Below are positions 15,381 to 24,430 of a DNA stretch of 64,000 nucleotides, piece by piece. Numbering within the stretch: the first letter of the stretch is position 1; each line of letters opens with the position of its first letter. A program made the translations under genes and the position numbers. The notes below the pieces were generated by a model. That model ran no database searches, was not told the DNA's origin, and was given only the letters and a program-made list of their open reading frames with translations. The DNA is from Mycolicibacterium rhodesiae NBB3 (GTDB lineage Bacteria > Actinomycetota > Actinomycetes > Mycobacteriales > Mycobacteriaceae): contig NC_016604.1 in assembly GCF_000230895.2 (NCBI RefSeq), positions 4,030,001 through 4,094,000 on the forward strand, read 5' to 3'.

Positions 15381-16643
15381 ATGAGCGACGGGCAGCCACA
15401 ACCGATCACGATCCAGCACCGGGTGCGCCGGATGGCGGGTCGTGATCCCGACGAGCAGCACCGGGTTGCGACACCGCTCGAGCTGCTGTTCGACCTGACC
15501 TTCGTCATCGCATTCGGCATCGCCGCCAACGAGTTCGCCCACATGCTCGCAGAGAACCATGTCGGGGCCGGCCTGCTCGGTTTCTCGCTGGCGACGTTCG
15601 CGGTGTGCTGGGCGTGGATCAACTTCAGCTGGTTCGCATCGGCCTACGACACCGACGACTGGGTCTACCGATTGATGACCATGCTGCAAATGGTCGGCGT
15701 CATCATCATGGCACTCGGCTTCCCGCCGATGTTCGCATCGATCGAACACGGTGAACACGTGGACAGCCGGGTGATGGTGGCCGGATACGTCATCATGCGA
15801 ATTGCGTTGGTAGGGCAGTGGTTACGAGCGGCCAGGCAGGACCCCTCGCGTCGGTCGGCTTGTCTCACCTATGCGCTGTGGGTCACCATCGCCCAGGTCG
15901 GCTGGATCGCGGGCGCCCTGGTGCACAAGTCGATCCCGGTGACATTCGCGATGGTCGTGGTGCTCATCGCGGTGGAGACCCTGGGACCGATCATCGCCGA
16001 GTACCGCGCGGGCGGCACACCCTGGCATGCGCACCACATCGCCGAACGCTATGGATTGCTGGCGATCATTTCACTCGGTGAGGGCGTCGTCGGCACCGTG
16101 GCGTCGCTGTCGGCGGTCGTCAGCGCGCAGGGTTGGTCATTCGACGCCGCGTTCGTCGTGGTGGCCGGCATCGGGCTGACGTTCGGCATGTGGTGGTCGT
16201 ACTTCGTGGTGCCACAGGCGGAGTTGTTGGCTGCCCATCGCGAGCGGTCGTTCTGGTTCGGCTACCTGCCGATCGTCATGTACGGAGCGATCGTGGCGAC
16301 CGGTGCGGGCCTGCACGTCTCGGCCTACTACATCGAGCACCATTCCAAGCTGAGTTCCACCGAGACCGTCTTGGCGGTGGCGCTGCCGGTCGGCCTCTAC
16401 ATCGCATCCATCTACGCGCTCTACTTCGTGATCGTGCGCAAGGTCGCGCTGTTCCACGTCGTGCTTCTGGTGCTGAGCGCGGCGGTTCTGAGTACCGCAG
16501 TGTGGCTGGCAGCGTCGGGCTTCTCGATGGCGAACTGCCTGCTGGTTGTCACGTTGGCGCCGTTGGTGACCGTCGTCGGCTACGAGGTGGCCGGCCACCG
16601 GCACGCCGCCGCGGATATCGGCAGGGCGCTCGGGGGAGGCTAG
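15381..16643 (+). CDS. Low-temperature-requirement A (LtrA) family membrane protein
   Basis: A 420-residue protein with about ten to twelve membrane segments and the LtrA signature TPLELLFDLTFVIAFG near residue 30, plus ERYGLLAIISLGEGVVG in the centre. LtrA was linked to low-temperature growth in Listeria; the molecular activity is unknown. It diverges from the PPOX gene across 73 bp and ends in a 4-bp CTAG overlap with the convergent MFS gene. Confidence 0.88.
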   Translation: MSDGQPQPITIQHRVRRMAGRDPDEQHRVATPLELLFDLTFVIAFGIAANEFAHMLAENHVGAGLLGFSLATFAVCWAWINFSWFASAYDTDDWVYRLMTMLQMVGVIIMALGFPPMFASIEHGEHVDSRVMVAGYVIMRIALVGQWLRAARQDPSRRSACLTYALWVTIAQVGWIAGALVHKSIPVTFAMVVVLIAVETLGPIIAEYRAGGTPWHAHHIAERYGLLAIISLGEGVVGTVASLSAVVSAQGWSFDAAFVVVAGIGLTFGMWWSYFVVPQAELLAAHRERSFWFGYLPIVMYGAIVATGAGLHVSAYYIEHHSKLSSTETVLAVALPVGLYIASIYALYFVIVRKVALFHVVLLVLSAAVLSTAVWLAASGFSMANCLLVVTLAPLVTVVGYEVAGHRHAAADIGRALGGG

Positions 16644-17923
16644 CGGGGGGCCGGACTCGGGTCGAAGCCCTCCATCAGCATCCTGGCTTGGTCTGCCTTC
16701 AACACCGCACGCGCCTTTCGACGCGTGATGAGGATACCCACGACGGCGAACGCCCAGACTGCGTACTGAACCGTCCACGCCTGCCGGAACGCCTCGAACG
16801 AGATGCCGCCCGCCGCGTCGAGGATGACGCCCATGATCTGCATGACCAGCAGCGACGCGATGAAGCCGCCCATGTTGACCATTCCCGATGCGGTTCCGAG
16901 TGTCGCCCGCGGATTGAACGTGCGGGCGAAGTCGAACCCGACCATCGACCCGGGTCCGCCGACCGAGATGACCACGATCAGGACCACCAGCAGCCATAGC
17001 GGTGCGCGGCCGGGCAGCGCCAGCACCACCGACCAGATGACGGCATTACTGGCGATGATGCAGAGCACCAGCCACGACCTGCGATGCGGGCGCCGACCGG
17101 TGAAGATGCCGATCAGGATGCCCGCAGAGATGGCGGCGACGACCGACAGGGTCAGCAGGGTTCCCGCGACGGTGGCCGAAAGACCCTGAGCCACCGTCAG
17201 ATACGGGACGCCCCACATGAGCGCGAAGACGGTCACCGAGAACTGGGTGCCCATGTGGGTGAAGAAGCCCAAGCGCGTCCCCGGCCGCAACCACACGGTC
17301 TTGACGCTGACCATGATCTCGCGGAGCGAGGTGGCTTCGTGCTCGACTATGCGGCCCTCTGGCGTGTCGTGGACCAGCAGCAGGGTGAGGACTATCGACA
17401 GCACGCCGAGCGCCGCCACCGAGACATAAGCAGTGGTCCAGCCCAGACCCGTGAGCAGCGCGAAGAACGGGATGGCCGAGAGCACCTGGCCCAGCTGGCC
17501 GCAGATCCCCGTCAATTGCGTGACCAGCGGGACCTGCCGAGGTGTGAACCAGTGCGGAACCAGTCGCAACACCGAGATGAAGGTGAACGCGTCACCGAGG
17601 CCGACGACCGCGCGTGCCCCGATCGCCGCAGGCAGGGACTCGGTGAAAGCCAACGCGAGCTGGCCGGAGGCCATCAGTGCGGCACCCGCGGCAATCAGGG
17701 TCTTGGAGCCGAAACGGTCGAGCAGTAGTCCCGCCGGGACCTGGGCGCTCGCGTAGACGATGACCTGCAGCACCACGAACGCCGATAGCACCGTGGGGCC
17801 GGCACTGAAGCGATCGGCCGCGTCCAGCCCGGAAACGCCGAGCGTGGTGCGGTCCAGGACGGCGACGATGTAGGCAAACAGACCGGTGGCCCACACAATC
17901 CATGGACGCACGCCGAACCTCAC
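16640..17923 (-). CDS. MFS transporter
   Basis: A 427-residue 12-helix major facilitator. The loop 2-3 signature appears as GLLLDRFGSK, and loop 4-5 as GARAVVGLGDAFTFISVLR. The profile matches the anion/organic acid or nitrate-type MFS branch, but the substrate cannot be deduced. The start is GTG at 17923. It is divergent from the MerR gene at 18233 across a 309-bp, partly AT-rich spacer, so this regulator may control it. Its stop shares CTAG with the convergent LtrA gene. Confidence 0.85.
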   Translation of the reverse strand: MRFGVRPWIVWATGLFAYIVAVLDRTTLGVSGLDAADRFSAGPTVLSAFVVLQVIVYASAQVPAGLLLDRFGSKTLIAAGAALMASGQLALAFTESLPAAIGARAVVGLGDAFTFISVLRLVPHWFTPRQVPLVTQLTGICGQLGQVLSAIPFFALLTGLGWTTAYVSVAALGVLSIVLTLLLVHDTPEGRIVEHEATSLREIMVSVKTVWLRPGTRLGFFTHMGTQFSVTVFALMWGVPYLTVAQGLSATVAGTLLTLSVVAAISAGILIGIFTGRRPHRRSWLVLCIIASNAVIWSVVLALPGRAPLWLLVVLIVVISVGGPGSMVGFDFARTFNPRATLGTASGMVNMGGFIASLLVMQIMGVILDAAGGISFEAFRQAWTVQYAVWAFAVVGILITRRKARAVLKADQARMLMEGFDPSPAPR

Positions 17924-18232
17924 TACCGATTTGTCTCAATGTCCGCCAAATCCATCCTCCCGCAACGGACGCTCCGGAGGCCAATCGTTTACCGGTGGTC
18001 TCGCTCACTGTGTACGGGACAGGCGTGACCGAGTTGGCTAGATCTGCACGATCTTGTTCAATAAGTATTTACTATCGCGTCAAATATGCAGATGGTGACG
18101 CATGCGTAGATTAGCTGATGTAATAGATCCATGGCCGCGATGTCTTCGCTCGAAGCCACGGTGCGCGCTACAGTAGAGCGATGAACCGTCACGGTCCACA
18201 GCTGATGCACGCCCATCTCCGGATCGGAGTGC
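17924..18232. other. Intergenic region between MFS and MerR genes
   Basis: A spacer of 309 bp with no convincing ORF. About 18045-18130 is unusually AT-rich for this genome and contains the perfect palindrome ACGCATGCGT (18098-18107). It should hold the divergent promoters; no spaced MerR-type promoter (19-bp spacer) could be fixed by eye. Confidence 0.4.
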
Positions 18233-19021
18233 TTGCCGTTGGCTGAATATCGCCTGGATGAGCTCGCGCGGACCTCCGGGGTCAGCGCGCGCAACATTCG
18301 TGCGTACCGGGAGCGCGGGTTGCTCGACCCGCCGCGCCGGGTCGGCCGTTCCGCGTACTACGACGACTACCACCTGTCGCAGCTACGAACGATCAACCAA
18401 CTCCTTCGCCGGGGATTCAACTCAGCACACATCGCCGAGTTCTTCGCGAGCATGCGCCAGGGTGTCGATCTGGCCGACATCCTCGGCATCCAGCGCGCCC
18501 TTCTGGGGCCGCGCCACGACGGTGTCGCCACCGAAGCCGCCGACGGAGACGGCTCGCGTCCTTCGGGCGGCAAGCCGGCGGCACCGCCGGAGCACGCCGT
18601 CGACCTCGATCCGAACAGTGGTGAGGCGCAACGGCTGATCGACTACGGCCTGGCGGAACTGCGTGACGGGCGTGTCGTCGTACCCGATCCCGCGATCGGT
18701 GACATTTTGGGGCGGACTTCTGAACAGTTGCTGTACGCCCGCGCACTGATGCGAATCCATGAGGCGACTCGCGACATCGTCGACGAGCTGGCTCGCGTTT
18801 TCGTCCAGACGCTGGACGAGTCGGTCGAGGCCAGATTCGGCAAGGACCACATGCCCGAGGCGGGCGAGATCGACGAGCTGGCCCAGATCGCCCAGGACTA
18901 CCGAGACCTGTGGGACCGCGTGGTGTTCGGTCAGATCGACAGATCGCTGCAGCGCCTGATGTCGACCGCGGCATCGAGTTATCCCGCCGGCGTGCCGCTG
19001 AGTGAAATCCTCGAACAGTAG
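18233..19021 (+). CDS. MerR-family transcriptional regulator
   Basis: A 262-residue regulator with an N-terminal winged-helix MerR domain (residues 3-70: YRLDELARTSGVSARNIRAYRERGLLDPPRRVGRSAYY). A long C-terminal helical domain follows instead of a short metal-binding tail, so a small organic ligand is more likely than a metal. The start is TTG at 18233 with CGGAG upstream; codon 3 (TTG) is an alternative. It diverges from the MFS gene and runs convergently towards the polyamine ABC operon, 6 bp away. Confidence 0.85.
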   Translation: MPLAEYRLDELARTSGVSARNIRAYRERGLLDPPRRVGRSAYYDDYHLSQLRTINQLLRRGFNSAHIAEFFASMRQGVDLADILGIQRALLGPRHDGVATEAADGDGSRPSGGKPAAPPEHAVDLDPNSGEAQRLIDYGLAELRDGRVVVPDPAIGDILGRTSEQLLYARALMRIHEATRDIVDELARVFVQTLDESVEARFGKDHMPEAGEIDELAQIAQDYRDLWDRVVFGQIDRSLQRLMSTAASSYPAGVPLSEILEQ

Positions 19022-19027
19022 CGGCGT

Positions 19028-19828
19028 TCACACCCTGGTGGTCGCCGGGTCGCCACCGAAGCGCTGGGCCAGCCACACCGGAATGATCGCGACGATCGTC
19101 AGCGCCGCGGCGACCACGTTGATGACGGGTGCCTGGTTCGGCCGGAACAGGTTTCCGAAGATCCAGATCGGCAGTGTCTGGACGGTCGGCCCCGCGGTGA
19201 ATGTCGTGACGACGATCTCGTCGAAGGACAGTGCGAACGCCAGCACCGCGCCCGCGAACAGCGAGCCGCGCATCATCGGGAATGTCACGTAGCGGAAGGT
19301 CTGCCAGGGAGAGGCCCCGAGGTCGGCCGAGGCGTCGTCGAGGTTGCTTCCCAGCCGACGTAGCCGTGCCTGGGTGTTGTTGAAGACGATGACGACACAG
19401 AAGGTCGCATGACCGACGATGACTGTGGCCAGGCCGAGCGACATGCCCAACGCGGAGGTGAACGTGGCATTCAGGGCGATGCCGGTCACGATACCCGGCA
19501 GTGTAATCGGCAGCACCACAAGAAAACTCACCACATGCTTGCCGAAGAAGTCGTAGCGCTGCACGGCGACGGCGGCCATCGTCCCGAGCACCAGTGCGAT
19601 GGCCGTCGCCCCGAGGCCCACCACGGCCGAATTGGCGAGCGACTGCCACATGCCTTCGCTGTTCCAGGCGTCCGACCACCAGCGCAGGGTGAAGCCGGTC
19701 GGCGGGAAGGCGAAGGTCCGGGAACTGTTGAAGGCGTTGACAACCACGAGGAGCAGCGGCACGTAGAGGAACAGCAGGACGAGAACCGTCCATCCGCGAA
19801 ACAGGCGACGCGCGCCATCCGACAACAT
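19028..19828 (-). CDS. ABC transporter permease, PotC-like
   Basis: A 266-residue inner-membrane permease with six predicted segments and the EAA-like loop LGSNLDDASADLGASPWQTFRYVTFP, through which it contacts the ATPase. Together with the PotB-like subunit it forms the channel of a spermidine/putrescine-type importer. It is the last gene of the operon; its ATG overlaps the stop of the upstream permease (ATGA). Confidence 0.9.
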   Translation of the reverse strand: MLSDGARRLFRGWTVLVLLFLYVPLLLVVVNAFNSSRTFAFPPTGFTLRWWSDAWNSEGMWQSLANSAVVGLGATAIALVLGTMAAVAVQRYDFFGKHVVSFLVVLPITLPGIVTGIALNATFTSALGMSLGLATVIVGHATFCVVIVFNNTQARLRRLGSNLDDASADLGASPWQTFRYVTFPMMRGSLFAGAVLAFALSFDEIVVTTFTAGPTVQTLPIWIFGNLFRPNQAPVINVVAAALTIVAIIPVWLAQRFGGDPATTRV

Positions 19829-20718
19829 CAGACGTTCTCCAGTGCGCCCGTGCGACGCATCGCGAGCAGGTAAGCCACGATCGCCACCAATGGGATGATC
19901 GACAGCGCCGCGGCGAGCGGCTGATTGTTGGCGGTGACGAGTTGACCGTAGATGATGTTGCCGAGCAGTTGAGTCTTGCCGCCGACGATCGTGACGGCGA
20001 TGTAGTCGCCGAGCGAGAGTGAGAACGTGAAGATCGACCCTGCGGCGATCCCGGGGAATACCAACGGCGCCAACACCATCCGAAGCGTGGACAAGTCGGA
20101 GGCGCCCAAATCCGAACTCGCGTCGATCAGCGAGTCAGGTACGCGCGAGAACGCCGCGAACACGGGGATGACCATGTACGGCAGCCACAGGTAGGTCAGG
20201 GTCACGATTGTGGCGATCAGTCCATAGCCGGGCGTGTAGCTCGTCGCCCAGGACAGCGGTCCCTCGGGGGACAACAGCATGCGCCAGGCGTATGCCTTCA
20301 CCAGGTAGCTGGCCCACAGCGGAGTCGTCACCGCGACCACGAGCGCCAAACGCACACGCGGCGAGGCGATCTTGGCCATATAGAAGGCCAGCGGCACCGC
20401 AAGCACCGCGCACAGAATCGTGACGGCCAGTGCCACCGATACGGTACGCAGCGTCGCCGTGCGGAAGACCTCGTCAGTCAGTACTCGCGCGACGTTGTCG
20501 AAGGTGAACGAGCGCACCACCGCACCGGTGAAGGAGTTCGTGCTCCAAAATGCCGAGACCAGCAGCACCGCAAGTGATCCGAGGTATGCCACCACCAGCC
20601 AGGTCAAGGGTGGAATTAGCAGAAAGGCGAGGCTGATCCGCCGTCGCATGGACCTCGACGGGGCGAAAGCGGTCCCGCTTATCTGTTCTTCGCGCGAGCG
20701 CTCATCACCGCGCGGCAT
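19828..20718 (-). CDS. ABC transporter permease, PotB-like
   Basis: A 296-residue permease with a first membrane segment at about residues 30-55 and the EAA loop IDASSDLGASDLSTLRMVLAPL. The start at 20718 is chosen because its ATG overlaps the stop of the substrate-binding protein gene (ATGA); an upstream in-frame ATG would lie within that gene. It pairs with the PotC-like protein in the membrane. Confidence 0.88.
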   Translation of the reverse strand: MPRGDERSREEQISGTAFAPSRSMRRRISLAFLLIPPLTWLVVAYLGSLAVLLVSAFWSTNSFTGAVVRSFTFDNVARVLTDEVFRTATLRTVSVALAVTILCAVLAVPLAFYMAKIASPRVRLALVVAVTTPLWASYLVKAYAWRMLLSPEGPLSWATSYTPGYGLIATIVTLTYLWLPYMVIPVFAAFSRVPDSLIDASSDLGASDLSTLRMVLAPLVFPGIAAGSIFTFSLSLGDYIAVTIVGGKTQLLGNIIYGQLVTANNQPLAAALSIIPLVAIVAYLLAMRRTGALENV

Positions 20719-21914
20719 CACCCCTTGATCTGCTGCCACTTGTCGACCCATTCGTTGTAGGCCGTGCATTTGTCGCCGCTGCCGTCCACGCAGTTCTTCT
20801 GCGGTGTCGTCCAGTAGTGGATCTTGGCGGCGAAGTCCTCGTCGGTGGCGTGGTAGATATCGCAGAAGTCAGGGTCGCTGGTGTGCTCACACGCTTTGGC
20901 GTTCGCCGGTGCCTCACCGAAGAATTCGGCGACCTGGGCGTTGACTTCCGGTGAGGAGATCCAGTCCATCCACTTGTACATGCAGTTGGGGTGGGCCGCC
21001 TTCGCCGCGAGCATCCAGGTGTCGGACCATCCGGTGGACCCCTCCTTTGGCAGCACGGTGTTCACCTGCACCCTGTTCTCCGAACCGATCGTGTTCGCGA
21101 TGACCTGCCAGGTCGTCCCGATGACCGACGTGCCGGATTCGAATGCCTGCACTTCCTTGGTGTAGTCCGACCAGTACTCGCCGATGTTCTCCCGCTGCTT
21201 CTTGAGCAATTCGGTTGCAGCATCGAGCTGTTCGGTCGTCAAAGAGTACGGATCCTTGATGCCGAGCTCCGGCTTGGACTTGGATAGATACAGTGCGGCG
21301 TCGGCGATGTAGATGGGGGAGTCGTACGCGGTGACCCTGCCCTTGTACGTTCCGGCATCGTCGAACACCGCCGACCACGAGTTGGGTGCGTCGCGGACAA
21401 CGTCGATGTTGTACATCAAGAGGTTGGCGCCCCAGCCGTGTGGGATCCCGTACATCTGCCCGTCAACCGAATTCCACGACTTGTCCTTGAGGAACGACGA
21501 AATCGAGGCGTAGTTCGGCACCAGATCGGTGTTGACGGGTGCCACGTCCCCGGCATAGATCAGCCGAAGCGTCGCGTCGCCGGACGCCGATACGCCGTCG
21601 TACTGACCGCTGCGCATCAGCTGCACCATCTCGTCGGAGGTGTTGCCGATCTTCACGTTGGTCTTACACCCGGTCTTCTGCTCGAAGGGAGTCACCCAGT
21701 CCGCCGTGGGGTCGTTGGAGCCATCCTCTGCGTAACCCGCCCACGCGATGAGGTTCAGTTCCCCTTCGCCATCGCCAAGTGCGCTGAGTGGCTCCAGCTT
21801 TGGCGGCTTCTCACCGGTTCCGCCGGATTGATCGGCACCGCAGGCGGTAACGCAGGCCAGCACGAGTGCGACGCACGTGGCGAGCACGAGAGTTGCCCTT
21901 GTCATAGACGGCAT
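20718..21914 (-). CDS. Polyamine-type substrate-binding lipoprotein, PotD-like
   Basis: A 398-residue extracytoplasmic lipoprotein. The signal peptide ends in the lipobox VTAC with Cys25 as the lipidated residue. The mature protein has the family-1 PotD-type pattern: LNLIAWAGYAEDG at the start, GQYDGVSASGD, YGIPHGWGANLLMYN and repeated Trp residues in the C-terminal lobe. It captures a small cationic substrate (putrescine, spermidine or similar) and delivers it to the permeases. Its 5' end lies 3 bp downstream of the ATPase gene. Confidence 0.88.
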   Translation of the reverse strand: MPSMTRATLVLATCVALVLACVTACGADQSGGTGEKPPKLEPLSALGDGEGELNLIAWAGYAEDGSNDPTADWVTPFEQKTGCKTNVKIGNTSDEMVQLMRSGQYDGVSASGDATLRLIYAGDVAPVNTDLVPNYASISSFLKDKSWNSVDGQMYGIPHGWGANLLMYNIDVVRDAPNSWSAVFDDAGTYKGRVTAYDSPIYIADAALYLSKSKPELGIKDPYSLTTEQLDAATELLKKQRENIGEYWSDYTKEVQAFESGTSVIGTTWQVIANTIGSENRVQVNTVLPKEGSTGWSDTWMLAAKAAHPNCMYKWMDWISSPEVNAQVAEFFGEAPANAKACEHTSDPDFCDIYHATDEDFAAKIHYWTTPQKNCVDGSGDKCTAYNEWVDKWQQIKG

Positions 21915-21917
21915 TCG

Positions 21918-23003
21918 CTACTCCTCGGTCTTCAGGGTGTGGATGGCTTTCTCGGGCCAGGCCAACGTGATCTGGCTGCCGTGGCGCAGATCTGACGGCA
22001 GCCATGTGCTGGCGGTCAGAACCGTGGCTGTCAGGGTCACGCCGATCTGCGTGTGTGCGGTGATCCGGGTGGTGGGCCCGGAGTAGATGAGCTCGGACAC
22101 CGTCGCCGCGGCAGTCCGTACGCCGGGAACCGAATCGGTTTCGGCCGCGAAGACGCCGATCCGCTCGGGCCGGACGACGAACATTCCGGCACGCCCGATG
22201 AGCGCTTCGGCGGCCGCGCCCTCCAACACGTTCGAGGTTCCGACGAAATCTGCGACGAACCGGTTGACGGGGCTTTCGTAGACCTCGCGGGCCGCGCCGA
22301 CCTGCTCGATGCGCCCGTGGTTGAAAACCGCGAGACGGTCACACACGCTCAGCGCCTCGTCCTGGTCATGGGTGACGAGGACGAATGTGATGCCCACGTC
22401 GCGCTGGATCGCCTTGAGCTCGATCTGCATCTGCTCGCGCAGTTTGAGATCCAGTGCACCGAGCGGCTCGTCGAGCAGCAACACCCGTGGCCGTCCCACC
22501 AGGGCGCGTGCCAACGCCACGCGTTGACGCTGCCCGCCGGAGAGTTGCTCCGGGCGGCGACGCGCGTGCTCGGTGAGTCGGACCATGTCGAGTGCATCGG
22601 CCGTACGACGTCTGCGATCGGGTTTGGGCACGCCCCGCACCTTCAAGCCGTACTCGATGTTCTGCGCGACGGTCATGTGCGGGAACAGCGCGTACTCCTG
22701 GAACACCGTGTTGACGTCGCGGCGCCGCGCGGGCAGACCGGTCACGTCGATGCCGCCGAGTCTGATCGCCCCGGCTGTCGGGTGCTCGAACCCCGCGATC
22801 ATGCGCAGGACCGTCGTCTTCCCGGACCCAGAGGGGCCGAGGATCGCGAACAGTTCGCCGTCGGCGACTGTGAGGTCGGCGCCGTCGACAGCGACGATCC
22901 CGTGGCCGAACTCCTTCCGGACGCCGAGGAGTTCGACCTGCGGATTTCGAACATCAGCGGGCACTTTCGCAGCGGATTGTGCGGCGATTGTGTCCGAAGG
23001 CAT
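21918..23003 (-). CDS. ABC transporter ATPase, PotA-like
   Basis: A 361-residue nucleotide-binding subunit with Walker A GPSGSGKTT (residues 56-64), Q-loop QEYALFP, signature LSGGQRQR, Walker B VLLLDEP and H-loop VTHD, followed by a TOBE domain (about residues 265-355). It energises the polyamine-type importer encoded downstream. The ATG at 23003 is preferred over one 13 codons upstream, since homology begins after it. It is the first gene of the minus-strand operon ATPase-binding protein-permease-permease. Confidence 0.9.
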   Translation of the reverse strand: MPSDTIAAQSAAKVPADVRNPQVELLGVRKEFGHGIVAVDGADLTVADGELFAILGPSGSGKTTVLRMIAGFEHPTAGAIRLGGIDVTGLPARRRDVNTVFQEYALFPHMTVAQNIEYGLKVRGVPKPDRRRRTADALDMVRLTEHARRRPEQLSGGQRQRVALARALVGRPRVLLLDEPLGALDLKLREQMQIELKAIQRDVGITFVLVTHDQDEALSVCDRLAVFNHGRIEQVGAAREVYESPVNRFVADFVGTSNVLEGAAAEALIGRAGMFVVRPERIGVFAAETDSVPGVRTAAATVSELIYSGPTTRITAHTQIGVTLTATVLTASTWLPSDLRHGSQITLAWPEKAIHTLKTEE

Positions 23004-23177
23004 GGCTAATCGTATGAATTGGCACATCCGACCGCAGTTCATCGCCGATTTCGCGTCACCTGTGTTCGCTCGGCTACCTCACACCCCGCCCGCCATAGGG
23101 ACCCACGCCGCGGCACAGAAGGAATCTTGATACAGCTGTGACCAGTGGCACCAACGTGAATTGTGATGTAACTGTCG

Positions 23178-23191
23178 TACTCTGTGGCACG
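23178..23191 (+). promoter_or_regulatory. -10 box and leaderless start for the Rv2525c-like gene
   Basis: TACTCT (23178-23183) ends 7 nt before the GTG at 23191, the geometry of a leaderless mycobacterial promoter. No -35 match is present and no ribosome-binding site precedes the GTG, which supports a leaderless start. Confidence 0.45.
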
Positions 23192-23925
23192 TGTTGATCT
23201 CCCGCCGCGACGTGCTCAAGGGTGCCGCTGCGGTGCCGGCTGCGCTCGCTGTCGGCGCTGGCCTGCAAGCGCTGACCTCGGCTGCAGCGCCGGCCACCGC
23301 GTCCGCGGCGCCGCTGGGAGTTCTGCTTGATTATGCAGCCGGGGTGATCAGCGCCAGCGACATCAAGTCCGCCGGCGCGTTGGGCGCCATCCGATACGTT
23401 TCGGACCGCCGACCTGGAGGCGACTGGATGTTGGGAAAGCCGATCCAGCTGCCCGAAGCGCGCGATCTCTACCAGAACGGCCTCAAGATCGTGTCCTGCT
23501 ACCAGTACGGCAAGCAGGACACCGCGGACTGGCTCGGCGGGCAGGATGCCGGTGTCGCACACGCCAAGCGGGGATGGCAGTTGCACGTCGCCGCCGGCGG
23601 TTCGTACGGCGCGCCGATCTATACCTCGATCGACGACGACCCGACATATGAGCAGTACAAGCAGCAGGTGGCGCCGTATCTACGCGGCTGGGAGGCGGTG
23701 CTGGGCCATCAACGCACCGGCGTCTACGCCAACTCCAAGACCATCGAGTGGGCGGCGCAGGACGGCCTGGGTTCCTACTACTGGCAGCACAACTGGGGAT
23801 CGCCCGGCAGGATCGCGCACCGCGCTGCCCACATCCATCAGGTTGAGATCGACAAGCGGTCCGTCGGGGGAGTGGGCGTGGACATCAACCACATATTGCA
23901 GCCCCAATTCGGGCAATGGGACTGA
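23191..23925 (+). CDS. Tat-exported glycoside-hydrolase-like protein (DUF1906, Rv2525c-like)
   Basis: A 244-residue exported protein with a twin-arginine signal (SRRDVLKG from residue 4, then a long Ala-rich core ending near residue 42). The mature part is a TIM-barrel DUF1906 domain: LLDYAAGVI, GAIRYVSDRR, IVSCYQYGKQD, IYTSIDDDP and a final GVGVDINHIL. Its M. tuberculosis counterpart Rv2525c sits at the same place before fas, is Tat-dependent and resembles glycoside hydrolases (GH25-like), with a proposed cell-envelope role. The start GTG is very close to a -10 box. Confidence 0.9.
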   Translation: MLISRRDVLKGAAAVPAALAVGAGLQALTSAAAPATASAAPLGVLLDYAAGVISASDIKSAGALGAIRYVSDRRPGGDWMLGKPIQLPEARDLYQNGLKIVSCYQYGKQDTADWLGGQDAGVAHAKRGWQLHVAAGGSYGAPIYTSIDDDPTYEQYKQQVAPYLRGWEAVLGHQRTGVYANSKTIEWAAQDGLGSYYWQHNWGSPGRIAHRAAHIHQVEIDKRSVGGVGVDINHILQPQFGQWD

Positions 23926-24430
23926 AAACATTACCGATGAGTAAGTAAAGCCAGCAAACTTTTCGAGGTCGCCGGCGCCACCGACAAGACAAATTCGGTC
24001 GTAATGTCGCGTCTGCACGGTGGGAAGCCTCAAGTCGACACGGACGAAAAATTTATGTAACGATTCTATAACAATACCGCTGTGATCTGCGCTGTTGCAC
24101 TTACTCGACCGTAACCACCCGCCAGCAGGACGTTTGTCCCGGATGGGTTGGGCCGGTTTGCAGGTGCGCGTTATCCAGGCAGCGGTTACCCATGCGTAGA
24201 ACTCGCTAGTAACCATTTTGGACGCGAAAATGGTGTCGTCTCTTATGACACTCTTACTACGGCTGGACCGTCCGCTGAAACCCTTGGACGAGTCGGGATT
24301 CGACGCTGAATCACATGGCCTCCGCGGGGGAGCGCGGGCCAGTCAGCATTCCAGAGACGACACAGAGACCACACAGCCGCCAGAGACGACGAGCGATACG
24401 CGCAGACAGTACCGAGGGAGATAAAAAGAC
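23926..24430 (+). promoter_or_regulatory. Intergenic control region upstream of fas
   Basis: A 505-bp gene-free stretch. It contains an AT-rich tract (about 24046-24076), a GGTTAC/GTAACC inverted repeat with wide spacing (24184-24189 and 24209-24214), a further GTAACC at 24110 and the strong palindrome at 24212-24234. In M. tuberculosis the TetR-type activator FasR binds inverted repeats in the fas promoter and senses long-chain acyl-CoAs, so these are candidate FasR sites. A small ORF at 24218-24424 overlaps this region but looks non-coding. AGGGAG at 24414-24419 serves as the fas ribosome-binding site. Confidence 0.6.
24212..24234. promoter_or_regulatory. Candidate FasR operator
   Basis: ACCATTTT (24212-24219) and AAAATGGT (24227-24234) are a perfect 8-bp inverted repeat with a 7-bp spacer, about 200 bp upstream of the fas start. 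It is the best palindrome in the region; the FasR assignment rests on the gene downstream. Confidence 0.55.

Noticed and set aside
24218..24424. A 68-codon ORF in the fas leader
   Set aside because: It starts inside the candidate operator, has no ribosome-binding site and a composition unlike a protein; better explained as regulatory DNA.
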